A DNA stretch of 46,252 nt. Source: Lachnospiraceae bacterium (GTDB lineage Bacteria; Bacillota; Clostridia; Lachnospirales; Lachnospiraceae). Numbering within the stretch: the stretch's first letter is position 1; each line of letters begins with the position of its first letter. The stretch is from assembly GCA_022510625.1 (NCBI GenBank), contig JAFLTD010000011.1, positions 1-46,252 on the forward strand, given 5' to 3'. Positions 24,283 to 32,828 of this stretch are shown here, one piece after another. The position numbers were made by a program, and so were the translations under genes. The notes under the pieces were generated by a model. The model searched no databases, was not told where the DNA came from, and saw nothing but the letters and a program-made list of their open reading frames with translations.

Positions 24283-26169
24283 TTATATTTCCTGTATCTC
24301 ACTGTCTTTCGAATAATAAGAACGCTGCAGCTCAAACATTTCCGCATAAGCCCCGCCTCTATGCATCAGTTCCTCATGTGTTCCCATCTCCACGATCCGG
24401 CCGTCGTCCAGCAACAGGATTCTGTCCGAAAACCGTGTACTGGCAAGTCTGTGAGAGATGAAAACGGCCGTTTTCCCTTCCGTATACTGCCGATAGCTGT
24501 CATAGACCTGGCTTTCTGCAATTGGATCAAGAGCCGCAGTGGGCTCGTCCAATATCAGGATCGGTGAACCTTTATAGAGTGCCCTTGCCAGAAGGAATCG
24601 CTGTTTCTGACCGCCGGAGAGTTCCAGTCCATCCTTCATCAGTGTTCTTGTCATGTACTTGCTCAAACTAAAATTCTGCTCCCTAAAGAAATCACCCAGT
24701 CCCGCCATATCAAGGCAATCCCATGCTCTCTCCTCGTCTATGCGCTCTAGGCGATCCATACTCAGATTTTCTCCCACGGTAAACGGCAGGATCATTGTTT
24801 CTTGAAATACAACAGAAAACAGTTCATACAGTTCCTCTCTGGGAAATTCATTGCGGTCTATGCCGTTTATCAGAATCTGCCCCTCGTCCGGATCATACAT
24901 ACCACACAGCAGTTTCACCAAAGTGGTTTTTCCGGCACCGTTGACTCCCACCAGAGCAATTTTCTCTCCTGCATGGATCGTCAGATTCAGATGGCTGAAA
25001 ACCTGTTTCCCTTCCGTAACATCCTCCCCATGCCCCTGCTCCTCATCCTGCACGTCCTGTCGATGTCCGTAGGAAAAACTCACATCCCGAAATTCGATGG
25101 AAATCAATCTCGCAAGTTCTTCTATATGCCTGCTGCCGCTTTGCCGATCTTCATCCGGCAGCTCCAGATATGCCCTGAGATAATCCGTGCCGTTTGCGGC
25201 CTGCCTCAAATCTGCAATTGCGTTCATAACACCGTTCACAAAAAAGGAAAACCCGGTAATTGCCCCAAAATACAAAACGAAATCACCGGCACGCAGTCTC
25301 CCATTTGATGCCAGAAATAGAAGCCATGCATAGGCACCCAGATCCCTGACTACCGACAGCACTAACCCGATTCTTGCGTAAAATGCGGCTGTCCGCTGGA
25401 TCTTTTTCTGCACATTTGCTTTTTCTTCGAGAACAACCTCGCGCAGCTGCAGAAGCCAATGTTTCATCCCGAAGATCCGCACATCTTTTGCACCGTAAGG
25501 ATTACCCATGGCATTGTTGACACTGTTAAAATGTTTCCATACCAAAGCATCTTCCTCACGATAAGTTTCCTGCTTTCTAATATGTCTCAAACTCAGAGCG
25601 TAGTTGATCAACGAAAGCCCAATCAACACTGCTAACACCCATATATTCAAAAATCCGAGCAGTGTGGAATATAGGGCAAAACTAATTATGTTCACGAGCA
25701 GATCAACTGTCCCTGACACGGTTTTGCTCATGGCGGACCAGTCTCCGCCGTTGACGCTTCCCTGAGCCTTCACATATATTTTCTTCATTTCGCCCGATTC
25801 CACATCCGCATACCGTATCCGCAGGCTCTTTAAAAAAAGTTTTCCCATTATAGTAATTCTCTGCAGGTTGTACAGATTGTACTTGCCGCCCTGCACCGCC
25901 TGACCGATGCCGTTCACAATAATCATCACCAGTACGAAACCGCCAAGCACTGCCGCCGCCCGTGTCACCGTGACTCCCTGCTCCACTAAATCAATCGTCA
26001 ATTTAGGCAGCCAGATTCCAATCAGCGGTGTCACCGATTTCAGAAGAATCTCAAGTGCGCTAAGCACAAGCACCATCGGCTCTTCCTGACTAAAAAAAAC
26101 AATAAAAAATATGATATCGCTTAAGATGGAATAATGTTTTGGCACAAGGCCCTTTTGTTCTGCTTTCAT
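24283..26169 (-). CDS. ABC transporter, fused permease and ATPase (partner)
   Basis: About 628 residues with an N-terminal exporter membrane domain and a C-terminal ATPase. Walker A is GVNGAGKTT, the signature LSGGQKQRFLLARA, Walker B LILDEPTAALDP and the switch His is in FISHRLAS. A charged insertion (EEQGHGEDVTEG) precedes the Walker A strand. The frame opens at 26205, but GGGGAAAGG before ATG at 26169 sets the start. It is co-directional with the other exporter half and follows the LytTR/GHKL genes across a terminator. Confidence 0.93.
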   Translation of the reverse strand: MKAEQKGLVPKHYSILSDIIFFIVFFSQEEPMVLVLSALEILLKSVTPLIGIWLPKLTIDLVEQGVTVTRAAAVLGGFVLVMIIVNGIGQAVQGGKYNLYNLQRITIMGKLFLKSLRIRYADVESGEMKKIYVKAQGSVNGGDWSAMSKTVSGTVDLLVNIISFALYSTLLGFLNIWVLAVLIGLSLINYALSLRHIRKQETYREEDALVWKHFNSVNNAMGNPYGAKDVRIFGMKHWLLQLREVVLEEKANVQKKIQRTAAFYARIGLVLSVVRDLGAYAWLLFLASNGRLRAGDFVLYFGAITGFSFFVNGVMNAIADLRQAANGTDYLRAYLELPDEDRQSGSRHIEELARLISIEFRDVSFSYGHRQDVQDEEQGHGEDVTEGKQVFSHLNLTIHAGEKIALVGVNGAGKTTLVKLLCGMYDPDEGQILINGIDRNEFPREELYELFSVVFQETMILPFTVGENLSMDRLERIDEERAWDCLDMAGLGDFFREQNFSLSKYMTRTLMKDGLELSGGQKQRFLLARALYKGSPILILDEPTAALDPIAESQVYDSYRQYTEGKTAVFISHRLASTRFSDRILLLDDGRIVEMGTHEELMHRGGAYAEMFELQRSYYSKDSEIQEI

Positions 26170-26254
26170 AACCTTTCCCCTAACAAGAAAAACAAATGCC
26201 GCCATCGCAGCCTGCTTTTTTCTTTTGCGCTAAATATATCATATTCTTTCCCAT

Positions 26255-26293
26255 AAAAGAAAAAACGTGCACGAACGGTTCGTATCGTGCACG
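26255..26293 (-). terminator. Intrinsic terminator after the GHKL kinase gene
   Basis: Perfect 9-bp stem CGTGCACGA/TCGTGCACG with a ten-base loop, then TTTTTTCTTTT on the minus strand. It starts ten bases after the kinase stop and separates it from the ABC exporter pair. A possible extended -10 (TGATATATT) for the exporters lies near 26240. Confidence 0.85.
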
Positions 26294-26302
26294 AATGGTA
26301 TT

Positions 26303-27049
26303 TTATAACGGCAAAAGCACCTCGGTGGCGAACACACCCTCCTCGTCCGCCCGCTCCAGATAGCCGTGGCATCGCTCCACTGCCTTGTCGATGCGCATAA
26401 GTCCAAAACCGTGGTGGCGGCTGTCCTTTATGGTCTCATAAATCTTTCCGACCCTTTTGAGCTTGCCCGATGTGGCATTCATCACATAGATGTAGAGTTC
26501 TCCTTTCATAACATCAATATATACTCTGATGAAGCGTTTCCCGGGATCATCCACCCGCATACATGCCTCCATTGCATTGTCCATCAGGTTGCCTATAATC
26601 AAACTGAGATCCACTTCCGAAACTGCATCTCCCAGCTCCATAGGTACGATTGCCTTTGCATCCACCGCGATTCCCTTCTGTTTTGCCAGGGAAATCTTGC
26701 TGTTCAAAATAGCATCAATCATTACATTTCCGGTCTTTACTACCGAGTCAATCATCGTCAGGTCTTGATCCAATTCATTAAAGTAGGCGTCAAGTTCCTC
26801 TGTCTTTCCCATGGCCAGATAGGCCTTCATCGTCTGGATGTGGTTGTGATAATCATGCCGCCATCCTCTGATCTGACGATACATGGTCTGCACTTCCTGA
26901 CAGTGCCGCTCCATGAGATCACTCTGGTATTCCAGTGTATGTTTGTCAACCAGAATATAAAACAATCTGTACAGTCCCCAAAAGATTAAACTTATCATTG
27001 CAAGTGCCACTGCTGTCACTATAAGGATAATCCACACCTTATCTCCCAT
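26303..27049 (-). CDS. GHKL-type sensor histidine kinase with one membrane segment
   Basis: About 248 residues. One N-terminal membrane segment (VWIILIVTAVALAMISLIFW) is followed by a dimerisation helix with the phospho-acceptor region RGWRHDYHNHI and an ATPase domain with NLMDNAMEA (N box) and HHGFGLMRIDKAV (G2). It lacks the multi-helix sensor of AgrC-type kinases, so how it receives a signal is unclear. ATG at 27049 overlaps the last 11 bases of the LytTR regulator gene. The pair forms a two-component system. Confidence 0.9.
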   Translation of the reverse strand: MGDKVWIILIVTAVALAMISLIFWGLYRLFYILVDKHTLEYQSDLMERHCQEVQTMYRQIRGWRHDYHNHIQTMKAYLAMGKTEELDAYFNELDQDLTMIDSVVKTGNVMIDAILNSKISLAKQKGIAVDAKAIVPMELGDAVSEVDLSLIIGNLMDNAMEACMRVDDPGKRFIRVYIDVMKGELYIYVMNATSGKLKRVGKIYETIKDSRHHGFGLMRIDKAVERCHGYLERADEEGVFATEVLLPL

Positions 27050-27776
27050 TTTGATTCTTCTCTCTCTTAAAATAATCAATAAACAGATGATTCACATGTT
27101 TGTACAGCCTGCGGCTCACCGCAATCCTGCTGCCGTTATCCATCTCGATCCACGCGCGGCTTATATATTTAATTTTGTCTATCCTGCACAGATACGCGCG
27201 ATGACATCTAACAAAATCGGGTTCTCCGAGTGACTCTTCCAGCTCGGAAATCCCCTCTGCAGTCTCTATTTGAAATGTTTTGCCCGCTTGCGGACAGAAT
27301 TCAATTACACACCCATGGCCCATTGCCTCTACATACATGATTGTCTTGGCAGACAGCTTCATCGACCCTTCCTTGGTCTTAACCATCAAGTATTTGTCAC
27401 GTCTGCCCCTTCTCAGTACGCGGTCCATGCACTGGCATAACTTCGCCGGACTGACTGGCTTTAAGAGATAGTGCAGTGCCTCCACCTCATAACCTGCTTC
27501 CATATAATCTGCAAGGCCTGTTGTAAAGACAATGGCAATGTCCGAATCCATTTCCCGGACCCGTTTTGCCATCTCCATACCGCTCATCTCTTTCATTTGA
27601 ATATCTACAAAGAGCACATCAAAATCATGCTCCTCCTCCCATGCAAACAGAAAACTCTCTGCACTGGAAAAAGTAGTGATTGTCACCGCTGTCTGCCTTG
27701 TTTTACTCCATGTTTGTATATATTTGCTTATAAGTTCTGTGTGTACCTGCTCATCCTCTATAATTGCGAGTTTCAT
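27039..27776 (-). CDS. LytTR-family response regulator
   Basis: About 245 residues. A receiver domain (IIEDE near the start, phospho-acceptor Asp in VLFVDIQMKEMSG, Lys in YLLKPVSP) precedes a LytTR DNA-binding domain (IMYVEAMGHGCVIEF, then FVRCHRAYLCRIDKIKYI). The frame opens at 27803; the start at 27776 gives the usual receiver N-terminus MKLAIIEDE. The kinase gene overlaps its end. It probably controls the exporter pair downstream, as in similar loci; that is inference. Confidence 0.95.
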   Translation of the reverse strand: MKLAIIEDEQVHTELISKYIQTWSKTRQTAVTITTFSSAESFLFAWEEEHDFDVLFVDIQMKEMSGMEMAKRVREMDSDIAIVFTTGLADYMEAGYEVEALHYLLKPVSPAKLCQCMDRVLRRGRRDKYLMVKTKEGSMKLSAKTIMYVEAMGHGCVIEFCPQAGKTFQIETAEGISELEESLGEPDFVRCHRAYLCRIDKIKYISRAWIEMDNGSRIAVSRRLYKHVNHLFIDYFKREKNQNGR

Positions 27777-27793
27777 CCTTTTCACCCTAAGCA

Positions 27794-27822
27794 AGTATAA
27801 CACAAGGGACCCGATTTCTCAA
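27794..27822 (-). promoter_or_regulatory. Promoter of the LytTR/GHKL genes
   Basis: Minus strand TTGAGA, 17-base spacer, TATACT. The -35 overlaps the stop codon of the amidase gene. It lies 18 bases before the regulator ATG. Confidence 0.7.
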
Positions 27823-28640
27823 TTCATGTAGAGAACTATGCCTTGCACAATCCCCTCCGCCACCTGTTCTCTGTATTCTTCCGTGCAAAGCTTGTCCCGC
27901 TCCTGCTTATTGGAGAGAAAGCCCGTCTCAACCAGGCACGCCGGCATATCGCTCTTATTAAGCACGCAGAGCTCGGTGTCAGAGACCAGCTCCCGTCCCA
28001 CGGCCCCGGTAGCCTTGACGGTTTCCTGCTGTATGAGCTGCGCCAGTCGCTTGCTGCTTCCCGTGTCATCATTTTCATCATACCATGTCTCGATCCCGGT
28101 CACACTGCTGACTTCGCAGGAGTTCTGATGGATGCTGACATACAGGAGAGCATTCTCTTGGTTGGCCTTTTCCACACGATCCATCTTGTCCACATAGTCG
28201 TCTCCCTGTCTGACAAGGACTACCTGATATCCCATATTTCTAAGCTTCTTCGTCACCGACCATGCAATTTCCCTGTTGATATCCTTTTCCAGTACATTCT
28301 CAAAGACACATCCCCCATCTATACCGCCGTGCCCGGGATCGATCACGATCACTTGTCTCTCTTGTGTTTTTGTTCTGTTCACAGCCTCCGTTGCCATGAT
28401 TACTGGCCCGGCGGTCGCCGCCTGCGCAATATACATCACATTCTTCTCGTCAATCAGCGCAGCTGCCTCCTGCTCTGCCGGTTCCGCCGCAGCAACTTGT
28501 GATGCTTTCGTCGTCTGCAATGCCATTGTCACACAGACAACAATGATACAGATGACAGCCAGAACCACCATTGCGGTCCGCAAATACCTCCCTGTTTCTT
28601 CTCTTCTTCGTGATCCGTAATAGCGCCTTCTTCCGTACAT
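27819..28640 (-). CDS. Membrane-anchored N-acetylmuramoyl-L-alanine amidase (Amidase_3)
   Basis: 273 residues. A basic, Arg/Tyr-rich N-terminus and one membrane segment (residues about 23-41) hold an extracytoplasmic zinc amidase. The catalytic domain shows IDPGHGGIDGG (Zn His), a conserved Glu shortly after, LLYVSIHQNS (Zn His) and LVETGFLSN (catalytic Glu). It should cut the bond between MurNAc and the stem peptide. Overall layout resembles CwlD-type amidases. GGAG lies about ten bases before the ATG. The promoter region is occupied by an 11-bp repeat array. Confidence 0.93.
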   Translation of the reverse strand: MYGRRRYYGSRRREETGRYLRTAMVVLAVICIIVVCVTMALQTTKASQVAAAEPAEQEAAALIDEKNVMYIAQAATAGPVIMATEAVNRTKTQERQVIVIDPGHGGIDGGCVFENVLEKDINREIAWSVTKKLRNMGYQVVLVRQGDDYVDKMDRVEKANQENALLYVSIHQNSCEVSSVTGIETWYDENDDTGSSKRLAQLIQQETVKATGAVGRELVSDTELCVLNKSDMPACLVETGFLSNKQERDKLCTEEYREQVAEGIVQGIVLYMN

Positions 28641-28682
28641 AAAAATGATGCTCCTCTCCTGTATTTGTTACCATCTTACAGG

Positions 28683-28770
28683 AAAGGTGCATCAAATTTT
28701 CATCATTTTTGCATCAGAGTTACATCATTTTTGCATCAGAGTTACATCATTTTTGCATCATTTTTGCATC
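28683..28770. repeat. Eight 11-bp direct repeats, candidate OmpR/PhoB-type operator
   Basis: On the plus strand CATC recurs every 11 bases, eight times in a row. Three unit types alternate: ATTTTTGCATC (four copies), AGAGTTACATC (two), plus AAATTTTCATC and AAAGGTGCATC. The array lies between the stop of the 28769-29593 gene and the amidase start. An 11-base spacing equals about one helical turn and is what OmpR/PhoB-family regulators bind; such a regulator is encoded at 31015-31668. Confidence 0.8.
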
Positions 28771-29593
28771 ATTTGGAGATTTTCAGGAAAAGTTCGTTGA
28801 TACCGTCATAGAATCCGATCGTCACTACGGTTCTGTCGCCTCCCGGACCTGAAAAAACATATTTCTTATAGTAGGGTGTCGTCTCCAAGAGCGGATTGTC
28901 GTTCTCATAGGCTTCCGGAGCGGTCAGTCCCATATAAGTGCTCCATCTTTCTATCAATGCATCCGGGTCGATATCCTCCCATTTGAGCTGCGATCTCACA
29001 TAAAACTCATAGATCTTACCGTCATCCGCATCAATGTATGCATCAATCAGACGATTCTCTTTATTGGCGTTCTGAAGACTGCCGAGTAAGCTCAGTTTCC
29101 AGACAGCCACATTATTTCGCGGCTCCGGCACATCAATTGCAGAGTACAGCGTAGCCTCATAAGAATTGGATTGTACTTCCTTGATCGTATCCGGCAGAAT
29201 ACCCTGTTCCTTTAATATAGCGATGCCGTCATTGGCAGTCCCGTAAATCTCCTCGTCGGTAATCTCCTGCCCCGACGGTCCGTTATGGTTTACCACAAAA
29301 GCATAGGTACCGGTCAACTCCTGATACAAGTCCTGCTCTTCCCTCGTCTGGGAAATCTGCTCCGTTCCGGGCACACTCTGGGAATTAAGGCACTGTGATA
29401 AAATATACAGCTTCTCATTAGCACTCAGCCGATAGCGGTAACCTTCTCCCCCTGTCTCCTCTTCCCGCGTCCTGATCTGATTCAGTACAGCGCGATCTTT
29501 ATAGACGGCAAGCGTCTCCGGTCCCCAAATAGACACAAATACTACCATGGCTGTCAGGGCAAGGAGCGCCAGATTAAGAATGAATTGCTTCAT
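28769..29593 (-). CDS. Membrane-anchored extracytoplasmic protein of unknown function
   Basis: About 274 residues. One N-terminal membrane segment (LNLALLALTAMVVFVSIWG) anchors an outer domain of mixed alpha/beta character with YRYRLSANEKLYILSQC and DGKIYEFYVRS. I do not recognise the family. GGAGG seven bases before ATG at 29593 sets the start; the longer open frame to 29725 is the kinase gene read in another frame. It overlaps the kinase stop by 20 bases, so it is co-translated with the two-component system and may modulate the kinase, as YycH/YycI do for WalK. That role is only an analogy. Confidence 0.8.
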   Translation of the reverse strand: MKQFILNLALLALTAMVVFVSIWGPETLAVYKDRAVLNQIRTREEETGGEGYRYRLSANEKLYILSQCLNSQSVPGTEQISQTREEQDLYQELTGTYAFVVNHNGPSGQEITDEEIYGTANDGIAILKEQGILPDTIKEVQSNSYEATLYSAIDVPEPRNNVAVWKLSLLGSLQNANKENRLIDAYIDADDGKIYEFYVRSQLKWEDIDPDALIERWSTYMGLTAPEAYENDNPLLETTPYYKKYVFSGPGGDRTVVTIGFYDGINELFLKISK

Positions 29594-31004
29594 GCTGTGC
29601 CTCCTTTCCCGCCTCCAACAAGAGGAATCCCACTGAAGTTCCCTCACCGGGGGTACTCTCAATCTCCAGTTTGCTGTCATGCAGAGCAAGAATCTCTGTA
29701 CAGAGCGCCAGACCCAGTCCCGCACCGTTTCTGCTCCGTGATCTTGATTTATCTACCATATAGAATGCCTGCGTGATCTTGGACAGTTCTTCTTCCGGAA
29801 TCCCAATTCCGTAATCCCTGACCGTAAACCGATAGCCGTCCTCCTGTGAATATCCGCCTATCTCAATCCTGCTTCCTGCATCCGATGCCTTGCACGCGTT
29901 ATCCAGAAGGTTCACCAGAACGGTCTGAATCAGACTGGCATCTGCCAGTACATATGTCTGTTCATAGGAAAAGACAAACTCCATGCTCTCATTCGGCAGG
30001 AACATGTTGCGAAGATATTCAAACAGGGAATCCACCGGAACTTTTTGTATCTTCGCGCCCTCTTTTTTCGTCACGATAATGTCCAGCAGACGCAGCGACA
30101 TCGCTTCTAGTCTTTTTCCCTCGGTGTAGATGTAATTTGCCGATAGAAGACTCTTCTCTTCGTCCAGCTTTCTGGAACGCAACATATCCGCATATCCGAT
30201 AATTGAAGTCAGGGGAGTCTTAAGTTCATGGGCAAAAGCACCCACGAAATCTTCCCGCGCCTGCACTTCATCTTCCAACTGATCAATGGTCTGCTCAAGC
30301 GCCTCTGACATATGGTTGAAATCCTGCGTCAACTGCCCCAGTTCATCACTGCTGACCTGCTTAGCCCGATAGCTGTAATCTCCCGCTGCCATCTCCCTGG
30401 TAGCCCTCATTAACCGTCTGATCGGCTTGGTCAGTCCCGAAGAGATGAAGTACATAACTACAATGCCGAGAACCAACATGAGAATCATCAGCCGGCGATA
30501 GACGAGAAAACCCGTCTCCCGCTCCTCGAACACTTGCGACACGTCCTTGAGTGTTTCCAGATACAATCCCCTGCCGAGGGCATTGACGCTGCTTCCTGTC
30601 TGGATATAATAACGGTCACCGGATTGAATCACGCGGTAGGAATACTGATTTTCCTCCGCCACACTCAACAGTTCATCATCCGTCTCGAATCCGTCGCTGA
30701 CATAGATGGTCTGCTTTTCCTCATCGGAGATTCTAAGAAGACGCCCTGTGCCCTGTCCGCTCGTTTCCAAGTTGGAAGCGATCTGCTCCACCGAACTGTT
30801 CTGCAGCAGATCGTACTTTACAGGCACATTCAACGCCGCAGTCTCAAACGCAAACCGCAATATGCTGTTTTCATCCAACGCCTGATTGACCTCTCTCTCC
30901 AGCGAGGTCTCAAATACGTAATTGACAAAATAATAGCCGCTAAAGCCAAGTGTGAGGGCTATGATAATCGTAGTCCACAGCAAAAGTTTGTGTGAAAATT
31001 TCAT
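29574..31004 (-). CDS. Sensor histidine kinase (HAMP, HisKA, HATPase)
   Basis: 476 residues. Two membrane segments (about residues 7-29 and 170-190) enclose an extracellular sensor of about 140 residues. A HAMP domain (LTKPIRRLMRATREMAAGD) follows, then the H box AFAHELKTPLTS, N box NLLDNACKAS, G1 DYGIGIP and G2 GAGLGLALC. It should phosphorylate the OmpR-type regulator encoded ten bases upstream. The signal is unknown, though secreted or membrane proteins flank the pair. Confidence 0.95.
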   Translation of the reverse strand: MKFSHKLLLWTTIIIALTLGFSGYYFVNYVFETSLEREVNQALDENSILRFAFETAALNVPVKYDLLQNSSVEQIASNLETSGQGTGRLLRISDEEKQTIYVSDGFETDDELLSVAEENQYSYRVIQSGDRYYIQTGSSVNALGRGLYLETLKDVSQVFEERETGFLVYRRLMILMLVLGIVVMYFISSGLTKPIRRLMRATREMAAGDYSYRAKQVSSDELGQLTQDFNHMSEALEQTIDQLEDEVQAREDFVGAFAHELKTPLTSIIGYADMLRSRKLDEEKSLLSANYIYTEGKRLEAMSLRLLDIIVTKKEGAKIQKVPVDSLFEYLRNMFLPNESMEFVFSYEQTYVLADASLIQTVLVNLLDNACKASDAGSRIEIGGYSQEDGYRFTVRDYGIGIPEEELSKITQAFYMVDKSRSRSRNGAGLGLALCTEILALHDSKLEIESTPGEGTSVGFLLLEAGKEAQHEAIHS

Positions 31005-31014
31005 GATAATACTC

Positions 31015-31668
31015 CTAAATTTCCAGCCGGTAACCTACTTTATATACCGCCACAAGATTTTTCTCCCAGCCCAGTTTGCGTCTGAGTCTCTGCACATGAA
31101 GATCCAAAGTCCTGCTGTTTGCATAATACTCGTCATCCCAAACCTTCTCATACAGATTCTCGCGGAACAAAGCCACATTCCGGTTCTCCGCGAAAAGCAT
31201 CAGAAGATCAAACTCCTTACTGGTAAGCGGGACGGGATTTCCTGACCGTGTCACCCGCCTTGCCTCCAGATTTATCTCAATCTCGCCCACAGTCAACTTC
31301 TTTTCAGACTTATTATACCTGCGAAGCACCGCTTCCACTCTTGCCAGAAGCTCCGTCACATCAAAGGGCTTGATCAGATAATCGTCCGCTCCGAGCTTTA
31401 ATCCCTTGACCCGGTCTTTGACCTCATGCTTGGCCGAGATAAAAATGACAGGCACCTTGAATGGCCTGATGTACTCCATCACATCGTATCCGTCCGCACC
31501 CGGCAGCATAATGTCCAGCAGCACCAGATCAAACGTATTTCTCTCAACCGCATCTATCGCCGCGAGCCCGTCCTGCACTGCCACGCAGGAATAACCTGCC
31601 GCCGTTAAATTCATATCTATCAAATCACAAATCGGTTTTTCATCATCTACAATCAGTATCTTAATCAT
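31015..31668 (-). CDS. OmpR/PhoB-family response regulator
   Basis: About 217 residues. Receiver domain with ILIVDDEKP, phospho-acceptor Asp in VLLDIMLPGADG and Lys in YLIKPFD. The winged-helix output domain (LTSKEFDLLMLFAENRN, then SRTLDLHVQRLRRKLG) is typical. The start codon overlaps the stop of the upstream secreted-protein gene as ATGA, so 31668 is preferred over the open frame start at 31689. The 11-bp repeats at 28683-28770 are a possible binding site. Confidence 0.95.
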   Translation of the reverse strand: MIKILIVDDEKPICDLIDMNLTAAGYSCVAVQDGLAAIDAVERNTFDLVLLDIMLPGADGYDVMEYIRPFKVPVIFISAKHEVKDRVKGLKLGADDYLIKPFDVTELLARVEAVLRRYNKSEKKLTVGEIEINLEARRVTRSGNPVPLTSKEFDLLMLFAENRNVALFRENLYEKVWDDEYYANSRTLDLHVQRLRRKLGWEKNLVAVYKVGYRLEI

Positions 31669-32786
31669 GTCTCCGGGCTCCATCCCCAATAGGCTCTCGC
31701 CTTCTCTACAAGTCCCGCCACCGTATCTTCATCGCTGCAGGTAATTTTCCGTTTCACTTCCGTATCCGTCTCGAAACCGCCCGTGCGCTGATAGTAAATC
31801 GAGTAGTCGCTTTTGACGCGCAGTTCGCCTGTACCCGCGTAACTGTAACGGGCAAGCACAAGAATATCCTTCATGCCGTCACCGTCAATATCGACGCACC
31901 TGATTCCCTTGAGAGCATACAGGTTGTCAAAATCGCCCATAGGCTGAAAACTCCATACGATATCACCCTGCTCATTCACCAGATAGATCATAAAAGTCGC
32001 GAACTCCGCCATCGTATATGTTCCCGGCATGACTTCCAGATATCCCAGTTTCTCGAACTGTCTGGAATAATCCTGTTCCTCGGTAATCACAAACCCCTTC
32101 TTAAGAAGCTCTGATTTCGTGGATGCCGTGTAGAGGAATTCCGTGGAATAGCCGTCCCTGACATACGCAATGATACTCTCTGCACTCTTGTTCATCCCGA
32201 ATCTGTTTATCTTGTCCGAAATCCGATAATCGCGGTAGAATCCCTCGCCGTCCTGGAACAGCACATCTCCCACCTGATAACTTTTGCCCGCATAGGCACC
32301 GGTCCGGTTTCTGCATTCGGCAATCAGTACAATATCTATTCTTCCGTCCCTGTTCAAATCCTGGAACGAGACGGCTGAGATACCTCTGATCGGCTGTTCC
32401 AAACTGCCGATATTCCAGCTGTTGACAGCCAACTGGTCTGTCCTGTAAACCACAATTCCCTCCTCGTCAACAAGGAACAATATTATGCGATGATATTGAT
32501 CCTCCATGGCGGGAACCAGCCAGACCTCTCCGAAATTCTCTGTTTCAATTGGGAATATCTGGTCTTCTATAACGGTAAATCCACTGTTATTGATCTCCCA
32601 CTCTCCCTCTATGGCATTCAATCTTTCCTGATAATCCCGATAGTTCTCGAGCAGCTGTCGGTTCGTCTCCGCCTGCGCAGCTTCCTCATCCTCTTCTTTG
32701 GCAAATGCAGGCATAACAAAACAGGACAGCAACAACGCCGCCATAACAACATGTATGAACTTAGTCATAGATTTTCTCTTACGCAA
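31665..32786 (-). CDS. Secreted FG-GAP/VCBS-like repeat protein
   Basis: 373 residues starting with TTG (AGGTG five bases upstream) or with ATG at 32768. A signal peptide ends near MPAFA. The mature protein carries calcium-loop-like motifs DLNRDGRIDI and DIDGDGMKDI, of the kind seen in FG-GAP/beta-propeller proteins, and repeated aromatic strands. It overlaps the response regulator gene by four bases. Co-translation with a two-component system suggests an accessory sensor or a target, but no function is established. Confidence 0.78.
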   Translation of the reverse strand: MRKRKSMTKFIHVVMAALLLSCFVMPAFAKEEDEEAAQAETNRQLLENYRDYQERLNAIEGEWEINNSGFTVIEDQIFPIETENFGEVWLVPAMEDQYHRIILFLVDEEGIVVYRTDQLAVNSWNIGSLEQPIRGISAVSFQDLNRDGRIDIVLIAECRNRTGAYAGKSYQVGDVLFQDGEGFYRDYRISDKINRFGMNKSAESIIAYVRDGYSTEFLYTASTKSELLKKGFVITEEQDYSRQFEKLGYLEVMPGTYTMAEFATFMIYLVNEQGDIVWSFQPMGDFDNLYALKGIRCVDIDGDGMKDILVLARYSYAGTGELRVKSDYSIYYQRTGGFETDTEVKRKITCSDEDTVAGLVEKARAYWGWSPET

Positions 32787-32828
32787 TCTGACACCTGCTT
32801 TTCTTCTGTATCACACCGAACAAACTCG

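Noticed and set aside
28683..28770. CRISPR array
   Set aside because: The units are only 11 bases with no spacers, and no cas genes are nearby. A phased operator is the better reading.
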